From the NCBI GenBank assembly GCA_003254905.1, contig QANU01031579.1:250193-314192 (forward strand): a DNA stretch of 64,000 nucleotides, in the 5' to 3' direction. Within the stretch, counting starts at the first letter, position 1. Every line of letters starts with the position of its first letter. The stretch is from Nissolia schottii (taxonomy: Eukaryota; Streptophyta; Magnoliopsida; Fabales; Fabaceae). Below are positions 24,090 to 35,460 of the stretch, piece by piece. The notes beneath the pieces are model-generated. The model did not search any database. It saw only the letters and a program-made list of their open reading frames with translations, and was not told the DNA's origin. The translations under genes were made by a program, and so were the position numbers.

Positions 24090-24280
24090 TCCATCTAAAC
24101 CGATTACTTTTTATAGATAGTACACAAAAATTTATTTAAATCTACTTTTTAAATCACTTTCAACATAAGTCAATTTAAATCGACTCCCTTTATAATGAAA
24201 TGATTCATTTAAGAAACAATTTTACAATTAGTTCATTTAGAGAATGAGGTATTTTATTTATTTTATTATGGAAAATTTTC
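24090..24280 (-). repeat. Right terminal inverted repeat of the MULE
   Basis: Reverse complement of the left end with scattered substitutions and small indels. Ends at gaaaattttc before the 9-bp flank. Confidence 0.75.
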
Positions 24281-24441
24281 CTCAAAATAGTTTGTTTATT
24301 AGCTAGCTAATTGACTAAGCATCGATCCCATGGGATCATATGCTCGCATGTTGGAACGATCATATAGCACCATCGAATACAGTTTATGCAGCATATTTCC
24401 TGATTGAATTAAGAGTAATTTCGCATAATTGATTCAACAAT

Positions 24442-24945
24442 TGTGTTCAAATACATTAAACTACGAATGAACCTAAAAAAGTGAAATGGATTAATATTAT
24501 TGAACTGACGGAGTAGTTTTTATTCTTCACCGAGAACACACTCATTGGAGAACAAATTCTGAACCAACATGCAAGGTGATCGTTTTGATAAGCATGATTA
24601 TTATATATTTTTTTAGGTTGCTTGCCAGGTATCCAAGGCTTAGTCGTGACTAATTTGAGTCGACCCGGATCGCGCTGGCTATGGCGAGTGTGTCTTCTAG
24701 CGGGGATAACTGCATACACAAGGTGTTCAAATACATTAAACTACAAATGAATCTAAAAAGTGAAATGGATTAATATTATTGAATTGAGGGAGTAGTTTTT
24801 ATTCTTCAAAAGATAACACACTCGTTGGAGAACAAGTTCTAAAGCGTACATAAGGTCTCGAACTCGGAACCTTGTTTAAGGTGTACCAAGTCGCTTACCG
24901 CTTGAACCAATCCCCGTTGGTTTCATGATTATTATATTTGATACT
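24442..24945 (-). repeat. SINE-derived sequence in a partial tandem duplication
   Basis: Minus-strand reading from 24921 gives a tRNA-like head: GATTGGTTCAAGCGGTAAG (A-box-like) and GAGTTCGAGACC (B-box-like). A SINE-type tail (GGATACCTGGCAAGC followed by an A-run) lies at 24608-24660. The 120-bp block starting gtgttcaaatacattaaact occurs twice (24442 and 24722), and both copies run to catgattattatat (near 24607 and 24940), so a unit of about 280 bp was duplicated and one copy lost the SINE head. Confidence 0.5.
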
Positions 24946-25733
24946 ATAATTTCTAGGAAAAGCTAGATTACGAGTTACGACTATTTGAAAGGTTGACAGT
25001 CAATTAACATTTTTTTTTGACGTCAGGTCAATCAACATTAACAGGTGGCAATGTGATTAAATATAAGACCAAGTGATAAACACAATGCGTAACAGGGTTC
25101 AGGTATAAACACATGACTTTGTAATATTCCCAAGTGAACAAATTCAATGTTAATTATAAGTCAACCATATTTAGAGTTTATATTTCATAAAAAGTTAATA
25201 TAGAGGATGACTTTAGAGATGAGTGATTTATATTATGAGAGTGAGAGATATACAAACCACACATGTATGATCAAAGATTAAACGTTAGTAAATATAACAT
25301 GATTATTTAAATAGTCACATGATTTTATGTTTTAATCATGATAATTTATATAAAATTTAATGACTAAGATTTACTATTTTCAGTCCCATTGCATAATTAG
25401 TCACTCTCACTTAAGTCATTCCCATTAATTTAAATCCAACTGCGTTTAATTTCTCATGCTTGTATAGTCTAACCTTTCAGACCTATGAATTCACATTAAA
25501 ATTTCTTTTATTTATAATTATCTCAATGACATTAGCAAGTAGCTTTAGGCCGAGAAGGTTCCATTTGTGAGTAAACAATTACTATAAGCTAGACCTGGAT
25601 TTGTTTTAGTCCATTTCCTAATTAGGATTGGTTGGTAAATGGAACCAACGGTGTCAGCAAACAGGACGCGTTAATTAATTTATAATTTTCCCCCAAAAAA
25701 TTTGAATGAATAGCTGAGAGAGAGAAATTCTAA

Positions 25734-25751
25734 ATATATATATATATATAT
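25734..25751. repeat. (TA)n microsatellite in the promoter of MYB copy 2
   Basis: Nine TA dinucleotides about 60 bp upstream of the ATG; it may double as the TATA region. Confidence 0.85.
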
Positions 25752-25809
25752 ACTATATGGTGGATTGAGTTTAGTTACTCTTCGGTTAGTCTCATTGATT
25801 AAGAGAGAG

Positions 25810-27799
25810 ATGGTGAGAGCTCCTTTCTATGACAAAAGTGGACTGAAGAAAGGTGCGTGGAGTAGTGAAGAGGATGCGAGGTTAAGAGCTTTTGTTCAGA
25901 GATATGGCCATTCCAATTGGCGTCAACTCCCAAAGCTTGCAGGTATTAATTAGTATTCGTATATTGATTGGTTGATTGATTGATTAATTAATTAATTAAT
26001 TAATAAATTACGAGAAATTAGTACTAGCTAGCTAGCATGATTGATTTTCCGATCCCCTTGGAAATCTGAAATTATATATCTGATTTCATCAAAATTTATA
26101 GACAAGTTTGGAGAATTATAAATGGAAAACTAAACATGCAACCGCCATTAGCTTGTACAAAGCTTTGATTCACTAATAATTAGTTGCAGCTATGCATATT
26201 TGAAGATCATCAATCATGCTTAGCTTTTGTTTGTTAATTTTCAGTTTTTATATTTGTTGATTATTGATGATATTATATCCATGATACTCTCGCTAATTAA
26301 TATGAGGCACCTGCCTGGATATATAGTTTCAGCTTTGTTAATAAAAGAACAAGTAATAAACTAAGAAAGTTGGTTATTTGAACTATATATAACAGTAGTA
26401 TTTGGTGACTTAATTATAATGCTACATACATGTTGATGAGTCCTAGTGATTGATGTTTTGTTATAGGTTTAGCAAGGTGTGGGAAAAGTTGCAGACTTCG
26501 CTGGTTGAATTACTTAAGGCCAAATCTAAAACATGGGAACTACACCCAAGACGAAGAAGAATTAATCATCAAATTACACCAACAACTAGGAAATAGGTAC
26601 GTATGCTGTTTAATTTTTAAAATTTCTTCCAACTACTATAATTTTAAGCTAGTACAGTGTTATTTGTTTTATACTAGTACATACGAATCTCATATTTCGG
26701 GTCTCTTGTCTGGATTCTTGAATTCGGGTCTTGAGATATATATACGTAGTCCCTCAACTTCAGTATCTATTATTTTCCTTTTATAATATCATTACTTTTC
26801 TACATATTTTGGTCCCTACGATATGATCGAACTGGGAAAAAAAAGAAGTTACACAATTTGAACGTGTCCCTAAACTTTGTTTCATGTTTCTCTTGTGATG
26901 TTTTTGCTTTAATGAAATTCAACCACAAGACATATTAAAATTCAATCATATCTCCTTTGATAGTATTGTTGTATTTCAAGTGTAAATGTAGTATCGCATT
27001 GATGAATTTTAAGTGTAAAGATAAAGATTTACATCGATGAATGATGGACTAAGAAAAGAGTATATATTTAAGAGGATTTATAAACTTATTATCTTAATGT
27101 TTTTGGTTAAGATATAATATCTAATCCGTTTTCGTTTCTTATTTAGTCCGTTAGATTGAATCTCCTCTGAATGAGTCCGGACTCCCTGTATATAGATAGC
27201 ATAATTTTCCTCATACCACTATGATTATAAGGCAACCATGTATTAATTTGAAATTTCGGTGTGTCTTTCTTGGTAGATGGTCCCAGATTGCTGAAAAACT
27301 ACCTGGAAGAACGGACAATGAGGTAAAGAACCATTGGCATAGCCACCTCAAGAAGGTCTCAACGAGCAATAATGAGATCACCACATCATCATCATCATCG
27401 GAGTCATTGAAGTCAAACCCAGGAAATAATACTCCTGAAGAAGAAAAGACTAATAATAAGTTTACAGAATCTGAAAGCCCTCCACTTTTTGATGAGGATG
27501 GTGCTAATAACTTCCACCATGTTATAGAAAGCTCATTGCCCATGTCATCAGAAGGCCAAAACTATGCCCTTATAAGCAGCAATGTCGAACAATATTCAAG
27601 CATGAACTGCCCCAGGTCAGAAGAAGATGGTGTTGCTCCATTGGTGACATTTGAAGAAATTAGGGGAGATTTTTGGACTGAACCATTCTTAGTAGATAGA
27701 AGTGCATATGCCGATGATGAGATAATTAGTAGCGGTGGTCAAGGCATGGGTTTTCTGATTCCGTACTTATTCCATGAGGCTACAGATTTTTATTTTTAA
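25810..27799 (+). CDS. R2R3-MYB transcription factor, cluster copy 2 (261 aa)
   Basis: Exons 25810-25942, 26467-26596 and 27277-27799, with GT-AG introns of 524 and 680 bp. Intron positions and phases and the first two exon lengths (133 and 130 bp) are identical to the other cluster members. I start at [17 protein letters not shown], as in copies 1 and 3; an in-frame upstream ATG at 25765 is less likely. R2: [20 protein letters not shown], then [16 protein letters not shown]3: [19 protein letters not shown] and [15 protein letters not shown]. The bHLH-contact leucines are missing (QQLG where KLLG is usual). The C-terminus is Ser-rich, then acidic, with FWTEPFLVD near residue 217 and an aromatic end (ATDFYF). 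It is a nuclear regulator, probably MYB13/14/15-like. Intron 2 carries repeat-like sequence but the splice sites are good. Confidence 0.92.
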
Positions 27800-27920
27800 C
27801 TTGTAATAAGTGGTTTGCAAGAGTGAAAAAATAGAAAAAGGTTTTTGAGTCCTTGCACTTTGTATACGATAAATTTGGTATAAAAATAAAAAAGAAAGTG
27901 ACATTTTTTTGCAATTTAAA

Positions 27921-27923
<3 letters not shown>

Positions 27924-27960
<37 letters not shown>
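27924..27960. repeat. (TA)n microsatellite
   Basis: About eighteen TA dinucleotides roughly 125 bp past the stop codon of MYB copy 2. Confidence 0.9.
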
Positions 27961-27963
<3 letters not shown>

Positions 27964-28299
27964 TTACTCTTAAATTATTATGAGTGAATTACACTAATCT
28001 TTCCTGAACCTTAGTGTGATTACACTCGACACTCCTTTATTTGTGCATTCTACATTAACAATAATATTTTGTATATAGCTAAAATGTAGTCATTTGCATT
28101 TAAAATTTATTTTCTCTTCCCCGGCCGCTCTTGCTCATGTGTCTTATTGTCATTTTTTTTTCTTCTACTTTATTTTTTCTCTCTCCTCTTCTCGTTTCCC
28201 TCATCTTTTTTGTTTTGTTTTTGTTTTCTTTTTTGCAAGATATTATGAATCCCAAGATTTTCGTTTTTGTTTCAGTTTTATTCATTGTTTCTAATTTTT

Positions 28300-28560
28300 T
28301 TAAAAGTTTGTGTATATGTATACAAAAATTTGTGTATCATCCTCCTCCTCCTATTCTTTAGTTCAAAAGTTTGTGTGTGTGAGTCCAAAACTATGTGTTC
28401 AAAAGTTTGTGTATGGAAGTACAAAAGTTCGTGTATGCTTAAAAAATTTGTGTATGTGAGTACCAAAATTTTCGTCTTTGTTTTCGTTTTTATTTTCGTC
28501 TTATTCTTTATTTCTGTTTGTTCAAAAGTTTATGTATTTGTTTTGAAATGTTTGTGTTTG
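28300..28560 (+). repeat. Degenerate minisatellite, unit about 21 bp
   Basis: Repeated variants of 'caaaagtttgtgtatgtgagta' start near 28301, 28323, 28364, 28400, 28421 and 28441, with looser copies to 28560 and an outlier near 28696. All copies face the same way. Short frames crossing it are repeat artefacts. Confidence 0.65.
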
Positions 28561-29489
28561 ATAGAGTGAGTTGCGGTTAGAGTGAGTAAGGAGCACGAGA
28601 AAGATTGTGACAATTACTTTTCGCTATTTAATACAGTGCAGATTTTATTTTATTTAATTTTCATATTTAAAATTTTTTTGTATATCTATGTTGTAAAGTT
28701 TGTGTCTTTATTTAAAAATATTTGTGTCCGTGTTTATATCTATCTACATATACACATATCGTACATTACTGCTACATTAATCACTCCTATTACTAACAGA
28801 AGTTAACTCCATTTGGATTGTATAAATTTTTTCTAAAATACCATCTTTTACTTGTATAAAATGTGTGGCTTTGTTTTTTCAAGAGCAAAGTCCACAAAGT
28901 CTGGAAGCTTTCTTATCAATGCATGTTGCCATAATAAACAGTGATGACAATTGTCAAACTTGGTGCAATGAGTTAGGAAATGAGCACCTAATGCCAGAGT
29001 GTTTTGGCATTATCTGTTTCTCTAAAGTCTATAAAAAGGTTTGCTCGTGGTGTCTCATATTATCACAGCTTAACATTTAGTCTCCAAAATTTTTGGTATC
29101 CAAGGAGAATTTGTTTTGTTTCTTTGTTTGTTTGTTTTTTCTTCTTATTTTTGTGAGCTAGTGTATTGAGTAGGTTACATTTATGAACTTATTTATTTTC
29201 TTATTATTAGATATTTTGCATGATTTTTACGCTAAAGTTGTGGATTTACATTAGTTTTACATCCTTGTCTCTTTGTGCCCAATTGTGATAATTGCTGCTT
29301 AATTTTGTCTTTTACGTTGTTTTTGTATTTGAGTCATAACGTGAGTTTTAAATATGCAATTCTTTCAAGTCTTATAATGTAGGAAAGCTAAGAGAAAGTG
29401 CTACAACTCTCATGAAGAGCTAGAAATCTGAATCAAATGTCTACTTGGTCGTTTTTAGCCTGAAAGTCAAAATAGTGATGCTGAAATTT
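28561..29489. other. Intergenic DNA, no supported gene
   Basis: AT-rich. A 71-codon frame at 28865-29080 has ordinary base composition but no domain I recognise and no upstream signals; I do not call it a gene. Confidence 0.4.
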
Positions 29490-30180
29490 CATATTAGAGC
29501 TACCGCAAAGATTGGGGTATAACACCACCAGAAACATGCTAATTACCATCTAGACCATTACCGTTGGATGAATATCCAACGATATTACCGTCGAAAATAA
29601 CAAAAAAAACCAACGATAACATGAAACTTTTAGGACGAACCAGAATAATTTCAGTCACGATTACCGTCAGTAAAAACATATGACGGTAACGTTCGGTGCC
29701 AAATGGTGTGTGGTGAGGTGAAGGTTTTACCGTCGAAAGTTACTAATGGTAAAATAAAGAAATAAATGTTAAAATAAAAGCATTTACTTTACTAAAAGTT
29801 ATCGTCAGAGTCTTCCAACAGTAACTGTAATAATGGCATATTTGCTTAATAATAACTTTTAAAATAATTATTACCCTTACCATCGAATATGTATGACAGT
29901 AACAACCTCAAAATATGAGGGGACACACTTGTTCTCCACATTCGTAACGTTCGGTTCGTTACAGTCGAAAATATCCGACGGTAACAACCTTCAAATATGA
30001 GGGGACACATGTGTTCCCCAAGCGCATAACGTTCGTCTAGTTATCGTCGGACTATTATGACAGTAACAACCTCAAAATATGTGATGACACACGTGTTCCC
30101 ATGCGCGTAACATTCGACTAGTTATTGTCCAATTATTTTGATGGTAATAATGAAGCAGCGCCATTAATGGTCACGACTTG
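29490..30180. mobile_element. CACTA-like subterminal repeat region
   Basis: Many short repeats of the type taccgtcg / cgacggta and acgttcggt occur in both orientations. Two longer imperfect direct repeats (29898-29950 and 29990-30030, then 30060-30115) are each built of 'gacagtaacaacctcaaaatatg', 'acacgtgttcc' and 'taacgttcg'. The layout resembles the CACTA end at 2165-2541. No CACTACAAGAAA terminus was found here, so the element is truncated or divergent. Confidence 0.45.
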
Positions 30181-30719
30181 ACGGAGGCTATATATACAGT
30201 CTCCGTCCCTCCCTCAATCCTCACTCACTCTTTGTCCTCCTCGATTTCTCTCCCTTTCCACCACCACCCTCCCTACGCACATCGCCACCACCATACCACC
30301 TTCTTCTCCCTCTTCGGCACCACCGTCCCTTCTCACACCGTGACCCCTTGCTGTCGCCACCACTGGTATAACGGACCATGACGAAGAGCCCGTCGCAAGG
30401 GCCAAGGCTAGTTTTGGAGATGCATTACAACACATATAGCGCGCTACAGCGTGTTGGCAGCAGCGAGGTACTGTAGTGTGCTGCTGATTAGAAACCCTAA
30501 TCCGCGCCCGTTGGGCCAGAGGAGAGTTCGATCTACCCTTTTGGCCACTTCTCCACCTATATATAGAGATCTCCTCTCCCCCTTTTTAACTCCTAGAGAG
30601 AATCTCCTTCATGAATTTGACATACGATGGCATTTGAGTAATAGCTTCAATGAAAGGTATGTTGATGTGAAACTTCTTGAACACTTATAAGAATCTTGCA
30701 AATTGTTTTTCTTGATGCT
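30181..30719 (+). other. TATA box and pyrimidine-rich leader, possibly a transposon promoter
   Basis: A TATA-like gctatatatacagtc (30187-30201) is followed by a C/T-rich leader (30200-30360), and a second TATA-like cctatatatagag lies near 30558. No convincing protein follows. The frame 30178-30381 is rich in Pro, His and Ser and unrecognised. Adjacency to CACTA-like repeats suggests the 5' end of a lost transposon gene; this is inference. Confidence 0.3.
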
Positions 30720-33479
30720 TGGTTTAAAGCTTCTTCACCCGTTGAGGATATGGAATTGGAGGCACATATTTGCTTGGTACCAAAGTGATTAGATGCTTCT
30801 CGGCTTCCATGATACTTGCACATCTTCTTATTGGAATTTCATACTTAGTCCCCCTTTTCTGATGAAGTGCCCTCAATCTTGGAAGGTTGATCATCTTGTT
30901 CTTTCTCAAGTTCTACCAACTTCTTCCCACTCCTCAAAGTAATTTCCTTAACATACTCTCTTAGATTTCTCACGATGTTGCTTGGTACAGTACCTTGATG
31001 TATCTTGGATAATTGATGAGAGATTTGGCCAAGTTGGTGCTCAATGTTCTTGATAAAAGCATCTTCATTCTTGAATCGATTCTTGGTCTTCTCCATAAAT
31101 GTCAAGTGACTTTCCATGAATTTTGCAAAAAATGTCTTCCAATTTGGGTTTCTTCTTGGGAAGAAGATTGGGTTGTGGTGGTGGTGGACGTCGATAAGCT
31201 TGTGGTGGAGGTGAGTGCTGGTAGGCTTGTGGTGGTATTGGCCCTTGGTTGTTGTTTCTTCAATTGAAATTTAAGAGGATCTTTCCACCCCGAATTGTAA
31301 GTGTTAGGGTGAGGTTGATTGAACCTCGGAGCATTCCCCAAGTAAATAGTTTGTACATCAGTAGAGGAAATTCTAGGGCATTAACCATTGGGATGGTTCC
31401 CATGGCAAAAACTACAATCCACAATTCGTGCACTAGAAGAACCAGCTTGACTTGCCATCAATTATTGTTGCATTTGAGCATTTTGAATAGTAAAAGCCTC
31501 AATCTTGGCCACGATAGCATTACTAGCATCGACTTCAAACACCCATTGCTTCTTTGGAGTATTCCTCATTGGACTTGTGGTTGTTCTTGGCCATGAATTC
31601 AAAGAGTTGCAAACTTTAGGCGGGGGTTTTAGCATCTTCAGTGAACCCCCTGCGCGAAGTCCACATTTTCTTGAGATTCTTGGTTCAAAGCATTGTAGAA
31701 GACATGAGATAGCATGTACAAAGGAATTTCATGATCGGGATACTTAGCTTACAAGTTTTGAAACCTCCTCCAACATTCAGTGAAAGTCTCATCATCTTTT
31801 TACTCGAACAAGTGAATAGCTTGTTGTATGGCTACCACCTTATCCAATGACAAACCTTTCCAAGAAATTTTCTTCCAATTGAGCCCATGTATGGAATGAT
31901 CTGTATGGTTGGGTCTTAAGTCAAGCCTTATCTTTACCCAATGGTAAGTATGTGAAGAGTCTTAGCTTGATAGAATCCGGTGTAACCCCATTAATCTTCA
32001 AATTATCACACTCTGCCAAAAAAATTTCAATGTAGTCTTGAGCATCCTCTTGAGACAATCAAGAAAATTGACAATTGCTTTGGATGAATGTGATCGTGGA
32101 GGGCTTGATTTCGAAGTTACTAGCTTCAATTGAGGGGACGTACAATAGCCAGAACACTTGCATCACTAAGAGTAAAGTAGTGATGCAAAAGTATCTCTTG
32201 TTCAGCTTGTTAGGCCGCCATAATGTCAACTTGTTGTGGCTGTGGAACTTGTGCGCAAACTTGTCTTGTTTCCTTCTTAAGCCTCCTTGCGATACGTTCG
32301 ATTTTTGGGTCAAAGATCAAGTCGGGTTTGTTCTTGCGCATACACCCTGAAACCACTTAACAAACCAAGTAAAGTCACCAAGGATAGGAAAAATAATATA
32401 GTACATAAATTAAAATAAAGTCCAATCTCACAGTTTATCAATTAAAAGCCATATTGACACAATTCCTGGCAACGATGGAAAAAACTTGAAGTGTGTTAGG
32501 GAAAGTGAAGATATCAGCAAGTATACCGGGTCACATCAAATTATAGAAGTGGAAGAAGAGTGTCTTACCCATAGAGATGCTGTCAAGCACAAATTCAATC
32601 AATCAATTGGTAATTTGGACTAAACAATTTGTGATCACGTACATTAAAATTCACTAAGACATTAATGAAAAACTACAATGAAACTAAAGTGTGAATTGCA
32701 ACAAAAAGGACTTAGGATCGAATTGGTAAAGAGCACTAGGACAATGACTTCATTTTAATAATTGATTTCACTAATCATTGGTTAATCACACCTAAATGTT
32801 ATTTATTAATCAAAGTTTTAAAGCACTTGTTATCCTCTCTCGAGCAAAAGCGAATTTCTAATATATTAGAGTGAGAATTCGATCTCTTGCAATTAACTAC
32901 TCTAACGATAATCTTTTAATGCTCAATGAACTTTGATTATGATTGCATAAGCCAAAAAGTCTATCTCTAGCACTCACCTAACTTATGGTGATTGGAACCA
33001 CAAGCTTACTCTAAGAGACATTTTTAAAACACCTATTAGACATAAATTATTCAAATGATGGTCAAACATTCAAAATAGATCCAATCACGTAAACAAACAC
33101 AAAGATAATGGATAACCTTAAATTAAATTAAAATCTCATGTTAAAATTACATCTTGTCCTAGTACCAAAAAGGTTAGCTATACATGGGTTTCAAGAACTT
33201 CAAATGGAAAAATAAAGAGCTAGAAGAAGAAGAGTGATACATTAAGAAACATAGAGTTAGAAAAGTTGAGTTGGATCTCTCCTCCCTCTTCAATTCTAGC
33301 ACTTTTTTCCCCTAAGGTTTGTGCTTCTCCCCAAATCTCCAAAATTCCCAATTTGGCTTGCCAACCAGTGAGTGGAATGAAATAATCCTAAAAATAGGTC
33401 AAGTCCCCCTTCAAATGGATCTGTTTTCTCTATTTGGGCCCAAAAATATCAAATCCGGACTTTTTGACATGCTGACGCA
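30720..33479 (-). mobile_element. Ty3/gypsy fossil, Athila/Tat-like gag and leader/LTR
   Basis: Minus-strand reading gives decayed gag typical of Athila-like elements: SNFEIKPSTITFIQS (about 32120), WAQLEENFLGK (31880), a Gln/Pro/Thr-rich linker with NAPRFNQPHPNTYN (31300-31340), IKNIEHQLGQISHQLS (31010-31060) and EITLRSGKKL (30930). Upstream of gag (32400-33479) is leader/LTR-like DNA with the 'cagcaagtatacc' motif. Broken, with many breaks; old. The hAT element at 33480 is inserted in this LTR-like stretch. Confidence 0.65.
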
Positions 33480-34238
33480 TAGGGGTGCACACGGGTCGGG
33501 TCGGGTAAGACCCGCCCGTGTCACAGACCCGACCCGCCGTCTGACGGGCGGGTCGGGTCGGGTAAAAAAACACTATTTTTTTTAGTACCCGCCAGACCCG
33601 CCACCCGCCCGGGTCGGGTAGGTTTTGGCGGGTCGGCGGGTGACCCGCCCTATTTTTTTTTTTTGAAAAATCTTTTTAGCCCACAGCAGCCCAGCCCACA
33701 GCAGCCCCTCACACACACACACACACAACAGCCCACTGAGCCCCTCTCCCACACACACACGCACAGCACTCTCTCTCTCTCACACACACACACGCGCACA
33801 GCACTCTCTCTGTCTCTCTCTCTCACACACACACAGCACAGCAAAGCAAAGAGCAGGTTCGCGAGGTCACGCGGGGTCGCGGGGGGGCTCGCGGTGTGGC
33901 TGCGGGTGGGGTCGCGGAGGGGGTCACGCGGGGTCGCGACTCGCGGGGGTTCTCGCGGTGTGGCTGCGGGTGGGGTCNTTTTGATTTTGATTTTGAAACT
34001 GTGAAGAGAAGGGGCAGGAAGGCTTAGGTTTATATTTTTAATATATAATTATTTTTGGCGGGTCGGGTCGGGTCGGGTCGGATTTAAAAACACTGACCCG
34101 TGACTCGACCCACAAAACATGGCGGGTTCGTTGGATCCGACCCGCCGACCCGCCGACCCGCCAAAACCGACTCGCACGGGTCGGATTGGGTCGGATTTGG
34201 CGGGTCGACGGGTTGGGTACGACCCATGTTCACCCCTA
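33480..34238. mobile_element. Non-autonomous hAT element (759 bp) with 8-bp target duplication
   Basis: Starts TAGGGGTGCACACGGGTCGG and ends ...GTTCACCCCTA, a perfect 8-bp inverted terminus. It is flanked by a perfect 8-bp duplication CTGACGCA (33472-33479 and 34239-34246), the hAT signature. The interior has no transposase: GC-rich ggcgggtcgggtcggg subterminal repeats (33490-33640 and 34055-34225, inverted relative to each other) surround CA/CT microsatellites (33707-33840). One N lies at 33978. It sits inside gypsy LTR-like DNA and is therefore younger than it. Confidence 0.88.
33707..33840. repeat. Compound (CA)n/(CT)n microsatellites inside the hAT element
   Basis: Alternating acacac and ctctct tracts. 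They generate spurious Thr/His/Ser/Leu-rich frames on both strands. Confidence 0.85.
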
Positions 34239-34246
34239 CTGACGCA

Positions 34247-35460
34247 ACAACAGTTGCGCTACAAAGCGAATGTCTACGCTATAACGCAACTAACAAAAAT
34301 GGTTTTTTTTTTTTTCATCACATGCTCTACAACGTGGTGATTGCGCTATAATTCACCTCTAATAACTTTTCCTCTATTTTTTTCCTCTCTTTCAACAACA
34401 CTTCTTCACTTTGCTTCCTCTTTTGCTCCAATTCACCCTGCTAACTCCATGTATAACTGAAACTTATCAAAAGCATAAGAAATAAAACAATAATGGTTTG
34501 CTAAAAATAACACCTAGAATTAAAAAAAAAAAAAATATCGCACGGTTTGAATTTAGAGAAAAGAGTACCAAAATATGACAAAATCATGCAATTACATTCT
34601 AACATTAACATGAAAAATGACAAACAATAACTCTCATTTGGAGAGTTATCAAAATCCAGGTCCTCAATTTCTCCTCCAAACCCTCTATGTATTTTTCTTC
34701 TTTTACTCTTTTCTCTTCTCCATTGATGTTCTCTTCAATAATGTGTAACTAACCATTTATTCACGAGGACATCCATGATGTAATTTTGATGTATACAATA
34801 TTTTCCTAATTTGATGTTATACAATTTCTTATTGATTTGTTTTAGCAATTGAGTCTTTTCTCAATGTTATTGAATAGCTAACTAGCATTTGATTGATTCA
34901 TGGCTGGCATGTGTTTGAGAAAAAGACTGTGAAAAATGGTTGTTGTTTCAATTGCCATAAGTTAAGTAAGAACTAAAGATGCACACACTGACTTGTGTGG
35001 TCATTCTTTAGGTTCATAAATCGTTCAAGCGTTACTTATAATAGTTTATTGCATGAGATCGAAGACTTGTTCTTAAGAGAAGAGAGTTGTTCTTGCTCGA
35101 GAAACATTAACCAATTAAAAATTGTGTAACAAATAATTAAGAGAGTAGAGTAGATGGGTGAACTTGCGTGCCTTAATATCCTTCTCTAATCAAATTTCAA
35201 GCCCTTTCACTTTCAATTTTCTAATTGATCAACTTAATTTCGTGTTCTTACACTTGTCAATTTTAAATTTCTAATTGATAATTGTCTTGCTTAATTATTA
35301 GTTAATTTAGTGCTTAATTTATGTTAATGAAATTAATATTCCTATTTTTTTATTACTTATACAATATAATATACTTATCATAATTTATTCATATCAGGTT
35401 TTTATATAATTGAATATCTATTGTGATCCCTAATTTTCATAAATCAAAGACGAGGGTCAT
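34247..35460. mobile_element. Gypsy LTR/leader-like remnant continuing past the hAT insertion
   Basis: Begins with the pre-insertion continuation of the LTR-like DNA. A segment near 35040-35110 (ttgcatgagatcgaag..., ...cttgctcgagaaac) matches, in inverted orientation, the segment near 32840-32910. This suggests two gypsy-derived pieces in opposite orientation. No coding domains; ends uncertain. Confidence 0.35.

Larger units (their letters stand above)
20350..24280. mobile_element. Mutator-like element (MULE), 3.9 kb, with plant-mobile-domain cargo
   Basis: The two ends are inverted copies over about 150-200 bp. The left end starts gggaaaaatttccataataa; the right end, reverse-complemented, starts gaaaattttccataataa. 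Both continue into blocks centred on AAGTCGATTTAAATCGACTT. A 9-bp duplication flanks it, CTCACAATA (20341-20349) and CTCAAAATA (24281-24289), with one mismatch. A 9-bp duplication with long inverted repeats is diagnostic for Mutator-like elements. Inside are a mudrA-like N-terminal relic (plus strand) and a plant-mobile-domain gene relic (minus strand). No catalytic transposase domain was found, so it is not autonomous. Confidence 0.85.

Noticed and set aside
24841-24921. tRNA gene on the minus strand
   Set aside because: A- and B-box-like motifs are present, but no cloverleaf with matching acceptor stem is evident; a SINE head explains it better.
28865-29080. 71-codon plus-strand frame MALFFQEQSPQSLEAF
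   Set aside because: No recognisable domain, no upstream signals and length within chance expectation.
33663-34004. Frames rich in Thr/His/Ser/Leu on both strands
   Set aside because: Products of CA/CT microsatellites inside the hAT element.
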